DNA of 64,000 bases from Peribacillus simplex NBRC 15720 = DSM 1321 (GTDB lineage Bacteria > Bacillota > Bacilli > Bacillales > DSM-1321). This document shows, one piece after another, positions 1 to 8,097 of this stretch. The position numbers and the translations under genes were made by a program. Location of the stretch: contig NZ_CP017704.1 in assembly GCF_002243645.1 (NCBI RefSeq), positions 5,412,001 through 5,476,000 of the forward strand, given 5' to 3'. Under the pieces are notes generated by a model. It saw only the letters and a list, made by a program, of their open reading frames with translations, was not told where the DNA came from and did not search any database. The stretch's first letter is position 1. Each line of letters starts with the position of its first letter.

Positions 1-1
1 G

Positions 2-220
2 ACCGAAGGCGAGTTCATCGGAAGGGTCAATGGAATCTTAAGCCCATTATTCACTGGATCGATGGTGTTGACCATGAGTGCGGCAGGCGTGCTGAAAGAG
101 CAATTTTCACTCGTCGCCATATTTGAAACCGCCGCTTTCTTCTTTATTCTAGGAATGTTTTTCATTTTGCCATTGTACAATCAAAAGGCCGAAACAAAAC
201 CCCTGGAAATTCAATCGTAA
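2..220 (+). CDS. MFS transporter, C-terminal end (partial)
   Basis: The frame is open from the window edge to a TAA at 218-220 and gives 72 residues. It contains a GRVNGIL segment followed by two hydrophobic stretches and a short polar tail, as in the last helices of 12-TM major facilitator drug-efflux proteins of Bacillus. The rest lies outside the window, so substrate and full length cannot be judged. A strong terminator follows 38 bp downstream, so this is the last gene of its transcript. Confidence 0.6.
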   Translation, partial: TEGEFIGRVNGILSPLFTGSMVLTMSAAGVLKEQFSLVAIFETAAFFFILGMFFILPLYNQKAETKPLEIQS

Positions 221-258
221 GTATCTTGCGGTGTGTCAATAATAGCCATAGGACCTAA

Positions 259-293
259 AGAAAAGCAGCCACTTCCGGCTGCTTTTCTTTTTT
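259..293 (+). terminator. Rho-independent terminator after the MFS gene
   Basis: A 12-bp stem AGAAAAGCAGCC / GGCTGCTTTTCT with loop ACTTCC is followed by a T-rich run. It closes the MFS transcript. Confidence 0.85.
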
Positions 294-433
294 CTTCCTC
301 TGACTGTTATACAAATTCTGGATTAACAATTATTTTTAGTGTACTGGTAAATACTAATAATGGCTTGTTGATACTTATGCATTTCATTTTCAAGAGTTAG
401 GTGAATAGCTTAAATGAAGAAGGAGAAAAGTTA

Positions 434-1915
434 ATGATCCTTAAAGACATAATGAAAGAAGCAATAAACTGGGATTTGCCGAAGGGCGTTGAACATATAG
501 CCATCACAGGTGTAACCGATAACTCTAAAGATATAAAAAAGGGATACCTTTTTGTTGCCGTAACCGGATATAAGTCCGACGGCCATAATTACATTAAAGA
601 TGCAATTCGTTTAGGGGCAGCGGCCGTGATTGGCGATCGCGATATTAAGGGATTGGAAGTTCCTTATATACAAGTGGAAAACAGCCGTAAAGCATTAGGG
701 CTAATCGCCAAAAGGTTTTATGGAGATCCCAGCAATCAAAAAATAATGATAGGAATTACGGGTACAAATGGTAAAACCACAACAAGCTATATGCTTCAGC
801 AAATTTTAGATGAGAATGGGGTAACCTGTTCCGTCATAGGTACGATACAGCATATTATCAATGGAAACAAAGTCGATTCCCATAATACGACTCCAGGTAG
901 CGTGGAGTTGAATTCCTTGCTGGCAGCCAGTGAGGACATGGTTGTCATAATGGAAGTGTCTTCACATGGATTAGCTCAATACCGTTTAGAAGGAATTGAA
1001 TTTGATTTCTGTGTCTTCACGAATTTGTATCATGACCATCTCGACTTCCACGGTACGATGGAGGATTATTTTCTGGCTAAATTACTGCTTTTTGAAAAAT
1101 TGAAACCTAATGGTCTTGCGATTATTAATGGGGATGATTTCTGGGGAGAAAAACTTCAAGAATACTTACGGGAGAAGAATGTCAGTGCCTTTGTATTTGG
1201 AAAATCCAATCGCTGCGATTTAACCATCGCCAATTATAATACTGCAACATCCCCCTTTATTTTATTGAATGAGAATCATGACTTTGTGAGAATTGAGTTA
1301 CCTTTACCTGGACTTCATAATTTATATAACGCAACAGCTGCGTATTCCGTAGCGAAGATGTTTCCAATTTCAAAAGAGGAAATTCTCACTTCACTGAAAC
1401 AATTTTCCGGTGTGTCAGGAAGGTTTGAAATGTATAAGAAAGAATTTGGACCGACAATAGTCATCGATTATGCACATACTGCGGATGCCATTCATCACAT
1501 GCTTCAAACTGCCAAAGAATGCGGGGCAAAAAAGATTTATCATATCTTTGGTTTCCGAGGTGGACGAGATACAACCAAAAGGGCTGAAATGGTTAAAGTA
1601 TCTTCGGAACATAGTGATGTTTCGATTTTGACGATGGATGATCTGAATTCGGAGGGAATTGAGGGGATGGAATCGTCACTAAATAAACTGCAAAGCGATT
1701 ACTCTGCTGGAAATGGGAAGGTTATTCCAGATAGGACACTTGCTATACAGGAGGCGATACAAGCAGGAAAGGAAGGGGATTGGATTATCATTACAGGTAA
1801 AGGAATTGAGAGGTATGGACAAAATTTCGGTCTGCCTACTATTTCTGACAAAGAAACGGTATTATATCTGCAAAATAAGGACCAAGGGGATTTTATCGGT
1901 TATTTTGATCAATAA
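434..1915 (+). CDS. murE: MurE-like Mur ligase (orphan UDP-MurNAc-tripeptide synthetase paralogue)
   Basis: Encodes 493 residues, the usual MurE length. Order: N-terminal UDP-binding domain (TDNSKDIKKGYLFVAVTG), ATP P-loop GITGTNGKTTT near residue 110, the Mur-ligase centre with SSHGLAQYRLEGIEFDF and NLYHDHLDFHG, then a C-terminal domain with GFRGGRDTTKR. MurE adds the third amino acid of the peptidoglycan stem peptide in the cytoplasm. ATG 434 is chosen over GTG 401 because AAGGAG lies 8 bp before it. Odd points: it stands alone, not in a dcw cluster, and near residue 400, where mDAP-type MurE has DNPR, it reads MDDLNSEG. It may therefore be a second ligase with another amino-acid specificity. 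The family is certain; the substrate is not. Confidence 0.8.
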   Translation: MILKDIMKEAINWDLPKGVEHIAITGVTDNSKDIKKGYLFVAVTGYKSDGHNYIKDAIRLGAAAVIGDRDIKGLEVPYIQVENSRKALGLIAKRFYGDPSNQKIMIGITGTNGKTTTSYMLQQILDENGVTCSVIGTIQHIINGNKVDSHNTTPGSVELNSLLAASEDMVVIMEVSSHGLAQYRLEGIEFDFCVFTNLYHDHLDFHGTMEDYFLAKLLLFEKLKPNGLAIINGDDFWGEKLQEYLREKNVSAFVFGKSNRCDLTIANYNTATSPFILLNENHDFVRIELPLPGLHNLYNATAAYSVAKMFPISKEEILTSLKQFSGVSGRFEMYKKEFGPTIVIDYAHTADAIHHMLQTAKECGAKKIYHIFGFRGGRDTTKRAEMVKVSSEHSDVSILTMDDLNSEGIEGMESSLNKLQSDYSAGNGKVIPDRTLAIQEAIQAGKEGDWIIITGKGIERYGQNFGLPTISDKETVLYLQNKDQGDFIGYFDQ

Positions 1916-2004
1916 TTTGATTCTAACGAATGCTTTTATAAAGGGCTAAGACGGCGTCCATTCCCTTCCACAGCCATTGGCGATTTATATGGTGATTATT
2001 AACA

Positions 2005-2033
2005 TTGTTTTATATGAGGAATTCAGGTATTAT
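2005..2033 (+). promoter_or_regulatory. Sigma-A promoter of the candidate 6S RNA
   Basis: TTGTTT (2005-2010) and TATTAT (2028-2033) are separated by exactly 17 bp. The predicted start near 2040 coincides with the base of the closing helix of the RNA below. Confidence 0.65.
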
Positions 2034-2039
2034 AACAAT

Positions 2040-2226
2040 ACAAGCTGCACTGTTCGTAATGATAATAAAGTTTTAACCTTTAAGCTGTAATAGGGAGTTT
2101 TATATTGAAACAGGAATGTTATGCCTCGTCACTGACTTGGACAACAGGATTTTTTCTGCAAACACCCACTTTGAGGAGTGGTGGTTTAAAACTTTCTTAC
2201 TGAATACGGCAATGGCGGCTTATATC
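2040..2226 (+). ncRNA. ssrS: Candidate 6S RNA (SsrS-like)
   Basis: About 187 nt, a normal 6S length, between a promoter and a terminator and without a convincing ORF. Pairings found by eye: closing helix AAGCTGC (2042-2048) with GCGGCTT (2215-2221); TGTTCGT (2051-2057) with ACGGCA (2206-2211); and AAAGTTTTAACC (2067-2078) with GGTTTAAAACTTT (2183-2195) with one bulged T. Between these, the 3' strand folds its own small hairpin CCACT/AGTGG (2166-2181). A long irregular rod with an open centre and a 3'-side hairpin is the 6S architecture, which mimics an open promoter and binds the sigma-A RNA polymerase. Identification rests on shape, not on a covariance search. A 33-codon TTG frame at 2104 is the only alternative. 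Confidence 0.65.
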
Positions 2227-2240
2227 TTTTAATGTTGAAG

Positions 2241-2267
2241 CCGGTCTCGATCTGAGGCCGGTTTTTT
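2241..2267 (+). terminator. Terminator downstream of the candidate 6S RNA
   Basis: Stem CCGGTCTC / GAGGCCGG (one G-U pair) with a five-base loop, followed by six T. It supports an independent transcript ending here. Confidence 0.85.
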
Positions 2268-2367
2268 GCTGTTTTTCGATTACCGTACCATAGGAATTGT
2301 ATGTAACTCTTTGTAGTCTGAAAATTCCCAATCCATATTGTTCTAAAATATTTATTTTCATCAGATT

Positions 2368-2395
2368 AAAAAAATTAAATGTTTTGGGAACATTT
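2368..2395 (-). terminator. Terminator of ykuK (minus strand)
   Basis: On the minus strand, AAATGTT / AACATTT with loop CCCAA is followed by a T-rich run. The stem overlaps the stop codon of the gene. Confidence 0.6.
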
Positions 2396-2936
2396 ACTCT
2401 TGCTTTGTATACCGGTTGGCATAACTTGAAGCAACGAAAGCATTGGGTTTAATTTTCGGTTCCACGCCCATGGATTCCATCCTGGCCACCATTTCTTTTA
2501 CAAACTCACTGGTTTTGTTCCGCTTTCCAATCCCGATATCAATGTGCCCTTCCATTGTGAACGTTGCCCCTTGATATACCGCAGGCAGGACAATATCGAT
2601 TAACTGATTTTTTCTTTCTTCCGTAAACATGGATACGATCTCCTCTGTTAACGACAATTCTTGGGAAATTCGTTCATGTAAATGCAGCATCCTTCTAGGA
2701 ACCATCACTTTTCTTATACAACCCCATACACCATTTCCGACCTGTCGAATCACGATGCCTGTAATGAAAACCGTATGTTTTTTATGTACTTGCGAATCTG
2801 TACCGACCATTAATCGATAGTTACCGGAAGGATTTAATTTCATGAACTCAACAATATGAACGAATACCTCTTCAAATGACATGTCTTTTTTCTGAAGATT
2901 TTGAAATGGAATGTTATGAAATGGATATTGCCTCAT
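2394..2936 (-). CDS. ykuK: YkuK-family RNase H-like protein (DUF458)
   Basis: 180 residues, close to the 172 of B. subtilis YkuK, which I recognise from the segments RLMVGTDSQVHKKHTVFITG and GHIDIGIGKRNKTSEFV. The family has an RNase H-like fold; the GTDSQ segment supplies an acidic residue at the position of the first catalytic aspartate of that fold. The cellular role is not established. It is transcribed alone, convergent with the candidate 6S RNA, with a terminator overlapping its stop codon. Nothing in the sequence shows regulation. Confidence 0.85.
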   Translation of the reverse strand: MRQYPFHNIPFQNLQKKDMSFEEVFVHIVEFMKLNPSGNYRLMVGTDSQVHKKHTVFITGIVIRQVGNGVWGCIRKVMVPRRMLHLHERISQELSLTEEIVSMFTEERKNQLIDIVLPAVYQGATFTMEGHIDIGIGKRNKTSEFVKEMVARMESMGVEPKIKPNAFVASSYANRYTKQE

Positions 2937-3115
2937 ATTATTGCACCCAACCTTTCCCCGGATATAATCAGATTATTAAATATCTCATGCCGCTCATAAC
3001 ACATCATATGAAAAAAGTATTATTTTCGTGCAGTGGAAGGACCCTTTAAAGGGAAGACAAATTTGTATCAACTTTTTTATAGGATGTAAATCTATTTAAC
3101 ATTGTATATACGCTT

Positions 3116-3144
3116 TTGATTCACCAGTCTAAAACCTATATAAA
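3116..3144 (+). promoter_or_regulatory. Possible araR promoter
   Basis: TTGATT (3116-3121) and TATAAA (3139-3144) are 17 bp apart. This would give a leader of about 185 nt carrying the operator-like site at 3283. The rest of the 2937-3335 interval shows only a CCCTTTAAAGGG palindrome (3042-3053) and no gene. Confidence 0.4.
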
Positions 3145-3282
3145 AGGTGTACATAGAATTAGTATTACTTTTTTACACTTAAAAAGGAATTATTATCATC
3201 GGAGTTTATCAAGAGAGGAGGGAATGAAATTTACCGTAATAGTTCCAAAAACACCTAATGTCTGTTAAAGTAATATATGAAT

Positions 3283-3298
3283 AGTTATCCGTACAAGT
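3283..3298 (+). promoter_or_regulatory. AraR operator-like half-site upstream of araR
   Basis: Contains CGTACAAGT, one strong half of the B. subtilis AraR operator ATTTGTACGTACAAAT, 38 bp before the araR start. It suggests autoregulation. The left half is poorly conserved. Confidence 0.5.
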
Positions 3299-3335
3299 TG
3301 GTGAAAAAGCAGACAAGTTGAAAAGGATGAATAGA

Positions 3336-4457
3336 ATGAGCGAGAAGGCAAAATACATTGATGTAAAGAACAAATTAAAAGCATGGATAGTGGAAGGGAA
3401 AATTAAACCTGGCGAAAAGATACATTCAGAAAATGAAATGGTTAAGATGTTTGGTTTTAGCAGACATACTATACGGCAGGCAGTGGGGGAGCTTGTTCAT
3501 GAGGGGTGGCTATACCGTGAACAGGGGTCAGGAACTTTTTGTACCAATCGTGCGGGGCAATCAACAATGCGAAGACCGAGAAAGAACATAGGAGTAATCA
3601 CTACGTACATTTCTGATTATATCTTTCCTTCGATTATTCGCGGAATAGAATCATATTTATCCAGTCAGGGATACTCCCTAATTATGGCAAGTACAGACAA
3701 CGATATTGAGCGAGAGAAACATTGTCTGCTAAATATGTTGGATAAAGATATTGATGGGTTAATCGTGGAGCCAACAAAGAGCAGTAATTACAATCCCAAT
3801 ATCAATTACTACCTGAACCTCGAGCAGAATGGCATTCCTTATTTGATGATTAACCAATATTATTCTGAGTTAAATCCTCCACATATTATAATTGATGATG
3901 AATTGGGAGGATTCCTAGCAACCGATCATTTAATAGAATATGGACATGAAAAAATAGTAGGTATTTTTAAAAGTGATGACCTTCAGGGCGTTAGCCGTCT
4001 GAAAGGGTTTATCAATGCTTTTAGGAATAGCGGCCTGGCGTTTTTCTCAGATATGGTTATTACTTACACTACGGAAAATCGGGAGCAAAAAATTCTGGAG
4101 GAGCTTAAGTCAGTATTGAATTCTCCTAACCGGCCTACAGGAATCGTTTGTTATAATGATGAAATTGCCTTAAAAGTTTTGAATGTTTTTCGCGAACTCC
4201 AATTAAGTGTACCGGAGGATATCTCTATAGTAGGTTATGATGATTCTCATCTGGCGGAAGCCTCTGAGGTAAAACTAACCACCATAACACATCCGAAGAT
4301 GAAACTCGGAATAGATTCGGCTAAATGGATTATATCCAAAATTGAGGGTAAAAACAGTGAGAATTTAGAACATTCTACAATTTACAAGCCGGAACTTATC
4401 ATAAGAAATTCAACTAAGGACATGCAGAAAAAGAAAAGGGGAGAAATAATTGAGTGA
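3336..4457 (+). CDS. araR: Arabinose transcriptional repressor AraR
   Basis: 373 residues (B. subtilis AraR has 362). An N-terminal GntR-type winged helix (residues about 5-70, FGFSRHTIRQAVGELVHEGW) is joined to a LacI/GalR-type ligand domain (about 85-360). Near-identical AraR segments are visible: TTYISDYIFPSIIRGIESYL, IDGLIVEPTKS and CYNDEIALKV. Arabinose binding releases the repressor from its operators in ara promoters. ATG 3336 has AAAAGGATG in front and is preferred over TTG 3318. The gene precedes the transport and catabolic genes it should control; operator-like sites lie at 3283, 4512, 4607 and 12655. Confidence 0.93.
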   Translation: MSEKAKYIDVKNKLKAWIVEGKIKPGEKIHSENEMVKMFGFSRHTIRQAVGELVHEGWLYREQGSGTFCTNRAGQSTMRRPRKNIGVITTYISDYIFPSIIRGIESYLSSQGYSLIMASTDNDIEREKHCLLNMLDKDIDGLIVEPTKSSNYNPNINYYLNLEQNGIPYLMINQYYSELNPPHIIIDDELGGFLATDHLIEYGHEKIVGIFKSDDLQGVSRLKGFINAFRNSGLAFFSDMVITYTTENREQKILEELKSVLNSPNRPTGIVCYNDEIALKVLNVFRELQLSVPEDISIVGYDDSHLAEASEVKLTTITHPKMKLGIDSAKWIISKIEGKNSENLEHSTIYKPELIIRNSTKDMQKKKRGEIIE

Positions 4458-4511
4458 ATTTTCAAAATTTTTTATTGAAAAATAAATAATTGGTGTTACA
4501 ATCATTCTTAA

Positions 4512-4527
4512 GGTGATGCGTACAAGT
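4512..4527 (+). promoter_or_regulatory. Weak AraR operator (distal)
   Basis: Contains the half-site CGTACAAGT; 10 of 16 positions match the AraR consensus. It lies 95 bp centre to centre from the stronger site at 4607, a distance compatible with looping. Confidence 0.45.
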
Positions 4528-4606
4528 TTAAGGATTGGTTTCGATTTAGGGCAAAGTTATCGACAATTTATGGTGGTAAAATAGGCCTTTTCATTACCTT
4601 TATCAT

Positions 4607-4622
4607 AATTGTACGTACATCC
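4607..4622 (+). promoter_or_regulatory. AraR operator of the ara transport/catabolic operon
   Basis: Contains the fully palindromic core TGTACGTACA, identical to the centre of the B. subtilis AraR consensus. It is the best AraR site in the window, about 235 bp upstream of the sugar-binding protein gene. Confidence 0.8.
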
Positions 4623-4748
4623 AGTTCAAGAATTTAATATATTTTGTGGATATAGAAATAAAAGGGGGAGTTTCAAAAAACAAAAATTTGATTCAAACTT
4701 TCCGGATATACATAGCTTAGATGTCGATATATCCACTATTTAGTAAAT

Positions 4749-4762
4749 TGAAAGCGCTAACA
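4749..4762 (+). promoter_or_regulatory. cre site (CcpA catabolite control)
   Basis: TGAAAGCGCTAACA matches the cre consensus TGWAANCGNTNWCA at every position. It sits 94 bp before the first gene of the sugar operon, between the AraR operator and the start codon, where bound CcpA would block initiation or early elongation when glucose is present. Confidence 0.85.
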
Positions 4763-4855
4763 GAGAATATGTATTTTCTATTTCATTTAAAACAAGTTGT
4801 TGATTTTTTTCTTCTTTAATTTCTGAATATTATAAATTCAAAAGGAGGGTTTGAA

Positions 4856-6148
4856 TTGAGCACTAAAAACTTTTTTGCGATGTTTTTAATGATTCTGTTG
4901 GCACTATCCACTTTTCTCACGGGTTGCAGTAAATCAAGTGATTCTTCCAAAGGGGAAGATGGGGATACAATAACAATCGATTATTGGGCTTCCTGGACAC
5001 CGGGTTCTGAAGAGGAACGTAAAACAAAGGCCCAAATTTCAAAATTTGAAGAAGAGCATCCAAATATCAAGATTAATACGCAAGTTATTAGCTTTGATAT
5101 GCTTCATGATAAGTTGGTTGCTTCTATCAGTGCAAATGATGCACCGGATTTAAGCTGGGGACTTAGCGAGTGGTATGGGGAATTTAACAAAATGGGGGCC
5201 CTAGAGGATTTAACTCCTAATTTTAATAATTGGGAAGGCAAAGATGCAATTTATCCCAATGTAATGGAATCACTGACTTATAAAGGTAAAGTTACAGCAC
5301 TTCCACAGTACCTTGGTATTCGGGCTCTTTTATACCATGAAGACATGTTAAAAGACGCAGGATTCGAGGCACCGCCAAAAACCTTTGCTGAATTATTGGA
5401 GACAGGATCAAAGATTAAGAAAGCAACCGGTAAAGAAGCATTTGGTATAGCCGGAGCGGGTGTACGCTCACCACAGGAATTGCTTGCTTACCTTGCAACG
5501 AATAAAGTGACAATTGCTGAAAAACAAAAGGATGGAAAATTTAAGAACACATGGAAGGAAAATCCTGATGAGTTAGATCGTGCTACAGAGGTCTTCGCCC
5601 TTTATCAGGAATTATTAGACAAAGGGGTCATCTCTCAAGATGCTAAATCATGGGGTTGGGAAGAGGAAGATAATAATTTCTCACTAGGCCAATTTGCCAT
5701 GGTTGTAAATGGATCATGGATCCAGGATAAGGAAAAGGAAAACCCTGAGCAAATGAAGGATGTTAAGGTGGCAGCTCCACCATACATGGATACCCCAGCG
5801 ACTTTTTTAGAAATAAGTCCTATCTACGTATATAAAGGATCTAAGCACCCTAAAGAAACATGGGAATTTGCAAGCTATATTTTAGGAAAAGAGTGGCAAA
5901 GTAATATCCGTCCAACTAACTCTGCACGCTCCGATGTGGTAAGTAAGAGCCAATGGGGAAAAGGGTTCACTGATTTAACGGACACTGGTGTAACTTTTCC
6001 AGAGGTTTCCCTTGGTGGGGTTACAAAGGCGATGGAAGATGCTTTAGGTAAAACTCTATTAAAAAAGGAGGATCCTAAGAAAGTGGCTGAGTGGTTGTCT
6101 GATGCCATTAACGAAAGTTTAAAAAAATCAGGTGAACTAAGCGAGTAA
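4856..6148 (+). CDS. Sugar ABC transporter substrate-binding lipoprotein
   Basis: 430 residues. It has a lipoprotein signal peptide with lipobox LTGC (Cys24), then an extracellular MalE-type (SBP_bac_1) domain beginning TIDYWASWTPG. TTG 4856 is preceded by AAAGGAGGG at 6 bp. It captures sugar outside the cell and hands it to the two permeases that follow. The context (AraR operator, cre, araBDA downstream) points to arabinose or arabino-oligosaccharides. It differs clearly from B. subtilis AraN as I remember that protein, so I do not use the name. A stem-loop after the stop may favour this cistron. Confidence 0.85.
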   Translation: MSTKNFFAMFLMILLALSTFLTGCSKSSDSSKGEDGDTITIDYWASWTPGSEEERKTKAQISKFEEEHPNIKINTQVISFDMLHDKLVASISANDAPDLSWGLSEWYGEFNKMGALEDLTPNFNNWEGKDAIYPNVMESLTYKGKVTALPQYLGIRALLYHEDMLKDAGFEAPPKTFAELLETGSKIKKATGKEAFGIAGAGVRSPQELLAYLATNKVTIAEKQKDGKFKNTWKENPDELDRATEVFALYQELLDKGVISQDAKSWGWEEEDNNFSLGQFAMVVNGSWIQDKEKENPEQMKDVKVAAPPYMDTPATFLEISPIYVYKGSKHPKETWEFASYILGKEWQSNIRPTNSARSDVVSKSQWGKGFTDLTDTGVTFPEVSLGGVTKAMEDALGKTLLKKEDPKKVAEWLSDAINESLKKSGELSE

Positions 6149-6157
6149 TTAAAAGGT

Positions 6158-6188
6158 GCAGGTGTTGTTCAGTAATGTCAATGCCTGC
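6158..6188 (+). other. Intercistronic stem-loop after the binding-protein gene
   Basis: GCAGGTGTTG / CAATGCCTGC (two G-U pairs) with an 11-nt loop and no T run. Such hairpins between a binding protein and its permeases often protect the upstream mRNA and raise binding-protein levels; that role is inferred. Confidence 0.5.
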
Positions 6189-6263
6189 TCTTATATACTA
6201 CTAGATCTGACTATTCCATCTAGTTAAATATAAGTCCAGTAGTAGAGATTGGGGTTGGTAATT

Positions 6264-7214
6264 TTGAATTTAGGCACACAACCTGAAAAAACGGAAGTTC
6301 GAATGAGTCCGAAACTGAAAAAGAATCCATTATCCAAGCAGCAAAAGAATAAAATGCACGCTTACTTATTTGTTTTACCAGCTATGCTTTTCTTCTTATT
6401 TATGATTGCCTACCCGTTAATCACTGTTGTATGGGATAGTTTTCATTTTAAGAACTTACTAAATAGTGCAGAATCAGCATTTGCCGGTTTTGATAATTAT
6501 ATAACCGTCATAAGGAACGAAAATTTTTCCAATGCTTTATCCAATACAGTCATATGGACTGTACTTTCGGTGGCTGGTGAATTTATTTTAGGATTAATTT
6601 CAGCCATTGCACTAAATCAGCAAATAAAGGGGAGGGCTATTTTCAGGGGGGTTATTATTATTCCGTGGGTCGTGCCAATTGTTGTAGCTGGGATGACTTG
6701 GACATGGATGCTAACTCCCGATTATGGGATTCTTAATTATTTATTAACGAAGGGCGGGATTATAGATAAGCCATATTATTGGCTGGGTGAAATGAACTCA
6801 GCCTTGCTGACAGTTACTTTCGTAAATATCTGGAGGAGTTTTCCCTACTACACAATTTGCATACTTGCTGCATTACAGTCTATACCGAAAGAATTACTTG
6901 AGGCAGCCTCGATTGATGGTGCAGGCGTCATGAATAGATTCTTTAAAGTGGTTCTACCCCAGTTAAAGGGTGTTTCCTTCGTCTTGATTTTCATCCATCT
7001 GATCTGGACTTCCATTAATTTTGACTTTATATGGGTGATGACTGAGGGCGGCCCGCTCAACTCGACAGAAACATTACCGATTATGATATATCGTTATGCA
7101 TTGAAAGAATTTGATGTTGGTACTGCATCATCTCTAGCTTCGATGATGATTGGATTCATGATTACCATTTTTGTTGTGAACTATTACTATAATGCTAGAA
7201 AAAAACAAGCTTAA
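6264..7214 (+). CDS. Sugar ABC transporter permease (MalF type)
   Basis: About 316 residues with six predicted membrane segments, the first after a basic N-terminal tail (FVLPAMLFFLFMIAYPL). The permease EAA loop reads EAASIDGAGVMNRFFKVVLP and should dock the ATPase. It forms the channel with the next gene. The start is uncertain: TTG 6249, TTG 6264 and ATG 6303 share the frame and none has a strong ribosome site; 6264 is a compromise. No ATPase gene lies in this operon, so a shared MsmX-type ATPase encoded elsewhere is expected, as in B. subtilis ara transport. Confidence 0.88.
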   Translation: MNLGTQPEKTEVRMSPKLKKNPLSKQQKNKMHAYLFVLPAMLFFLFMIAYPLITVVWDSFHFKNLLNSAESAFAGFDNYITVIRNENFSNALSNTVIWTVLSVAGEFILGLISAIALNQQIKGRAIFRGVIIIPWVVPIVVAGMTWTWMLTPDYGILNYLLTKGGIIDKPYYWLGEMNSALLTVTFVNIWRSFPYYTICILAALQSIPKELLEAASIDGAGVMNRFFKVVLPQLKGVSFVLIFIHLIWTSINFDFIWVMTEGGPLNSTETLPIMIYRYALKEFDVGTASSLASMMIGFMITIFVVNYYYNARKKQA

Positions 7215-7238
7215 TAGTGAAAATAAGGAGTGTCTAAC

Positions 7239-8084
7239 ATGTTATTAAGTAAGAAGGGGAGATTCTGGAGCAAGATTATTACCTACAGTATCTTAATTTT
7301 ATTTTCAATTTACTGCTTATTCCCATTTCTTTGGATGGTTGTTACCTCCCTAAAGCCAACAGATCAAATTCGTACGAGCACTCCAACTTTTATGATTGAA
7401 AATCCGACACTTTCACATTTTGAAAATGTCTTATTCAATACAAAATTTGTCACATTCTTTGTAAACAGTTTAATTGTTGCCCTAACAACAACAATACTTT
7501 CCATGCTCGTCTCTATATTCGCTGGTTATTCCCTCAGCCGGTTTCATAACTTTCGAGGGGTCAAAGTTGTGAGTATGGCCATGCTTTTGTCACAAATGAT
7601 CCCAGGCGTCCTTCTCCTCATTCCCTTGTATATTCTTATGCAAAAGTTGAGCCTGTTAAATACTTACCCTTCATTGATTTTAGCCTATACAACATTCATG
7701 GTTCCTTTATGTACCTTTATGATGAAAGGATTTTTCGATTCTATTCCATACGAAATAGAAGAAGCGGCCGAAATGGACGGATGTTCACGGATCGGCATTA
7801 TCTTTCGCATTATCTTGCCTGTATCCATACCAAGTCTAGTGGCTACGGCATTGTTCGCCTTCGTTAACGCATGGAACGAATTCATGTTTGGATATGTTTT
7901 TATTAATGACGAAGGACACCGAACCTTAACCCCAGGTATTACTTTGTTTAAGGGGTTATATTCCACGGATTGGGGAAGCATTATGTCAGCATCAGTATTA
8001 GCCGTACTACCTATTGTATTAATGTTTGTTTATTTACAAAAGTACCTAATTGAAGGCATGACGTCCGGATCAGTAAAAGGATAG
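7239..8084 (+). CDS. Sugar ABC transporter permease (MalG type)
   Basis: 281 residues and six membrane segments, with the EAA loop EEAAEMDGCSRIGIIFRIIL. ATG 7239 is preferred because AAGGAG lies 8 bp before it and overlaps the alternative GTG at 7230. It pairs with the MalF-type permease 24 bp upstream. The next gene begins 13 bp after the stop, so the operon continues into the glycosidase. Confidence 0.9.
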   Translation: MLLSKKGRFWSKIITYSILILFSIYCLFPFLWMVVTSLKPTDQIRTSTPTFMIENPTLSHFENVLFNTKFVTFFVNSLIVALTTTILSMLVSIFAGYSLSRFHNFRGVKVVSMAMLLSQMIPGVLLLIPLYILMQKLSLLNTYPSLILAYTTFMVPLCTFMMKGFFDSIPYEIEEAAEMDGCSRIGIIFRIILPVSIPSLVATALFAFVNAWNEFMFGYVFINDEGHRTLTPGITLFKGLYSTDWGSIMSASVLAVLPIVLMFVYLQKYLIEGMTSGSVKG

Positions 8085-8097
8085 AATGGAGGATTTT

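Noticed and set aside
2104..2202. 33-codon TTG frame within the candidate 6S RNA
   Set aside because: The long-range pairings, promoter spacing and terminator fit a structured RNA better; the peptide has no recognisable feature.
5875..6108. Minus-strand frames inside the sugar-binding protein and other large genes
   Set aside because: Shadow frames on the opposite strand of well-supported genes.
4856..8084. Sugar importer judged incomplete because no ATPase gene is present
   Set aside because: Bacillus sugar importers of this type normally share an MsmX-type ATPase encoded elsewhere.
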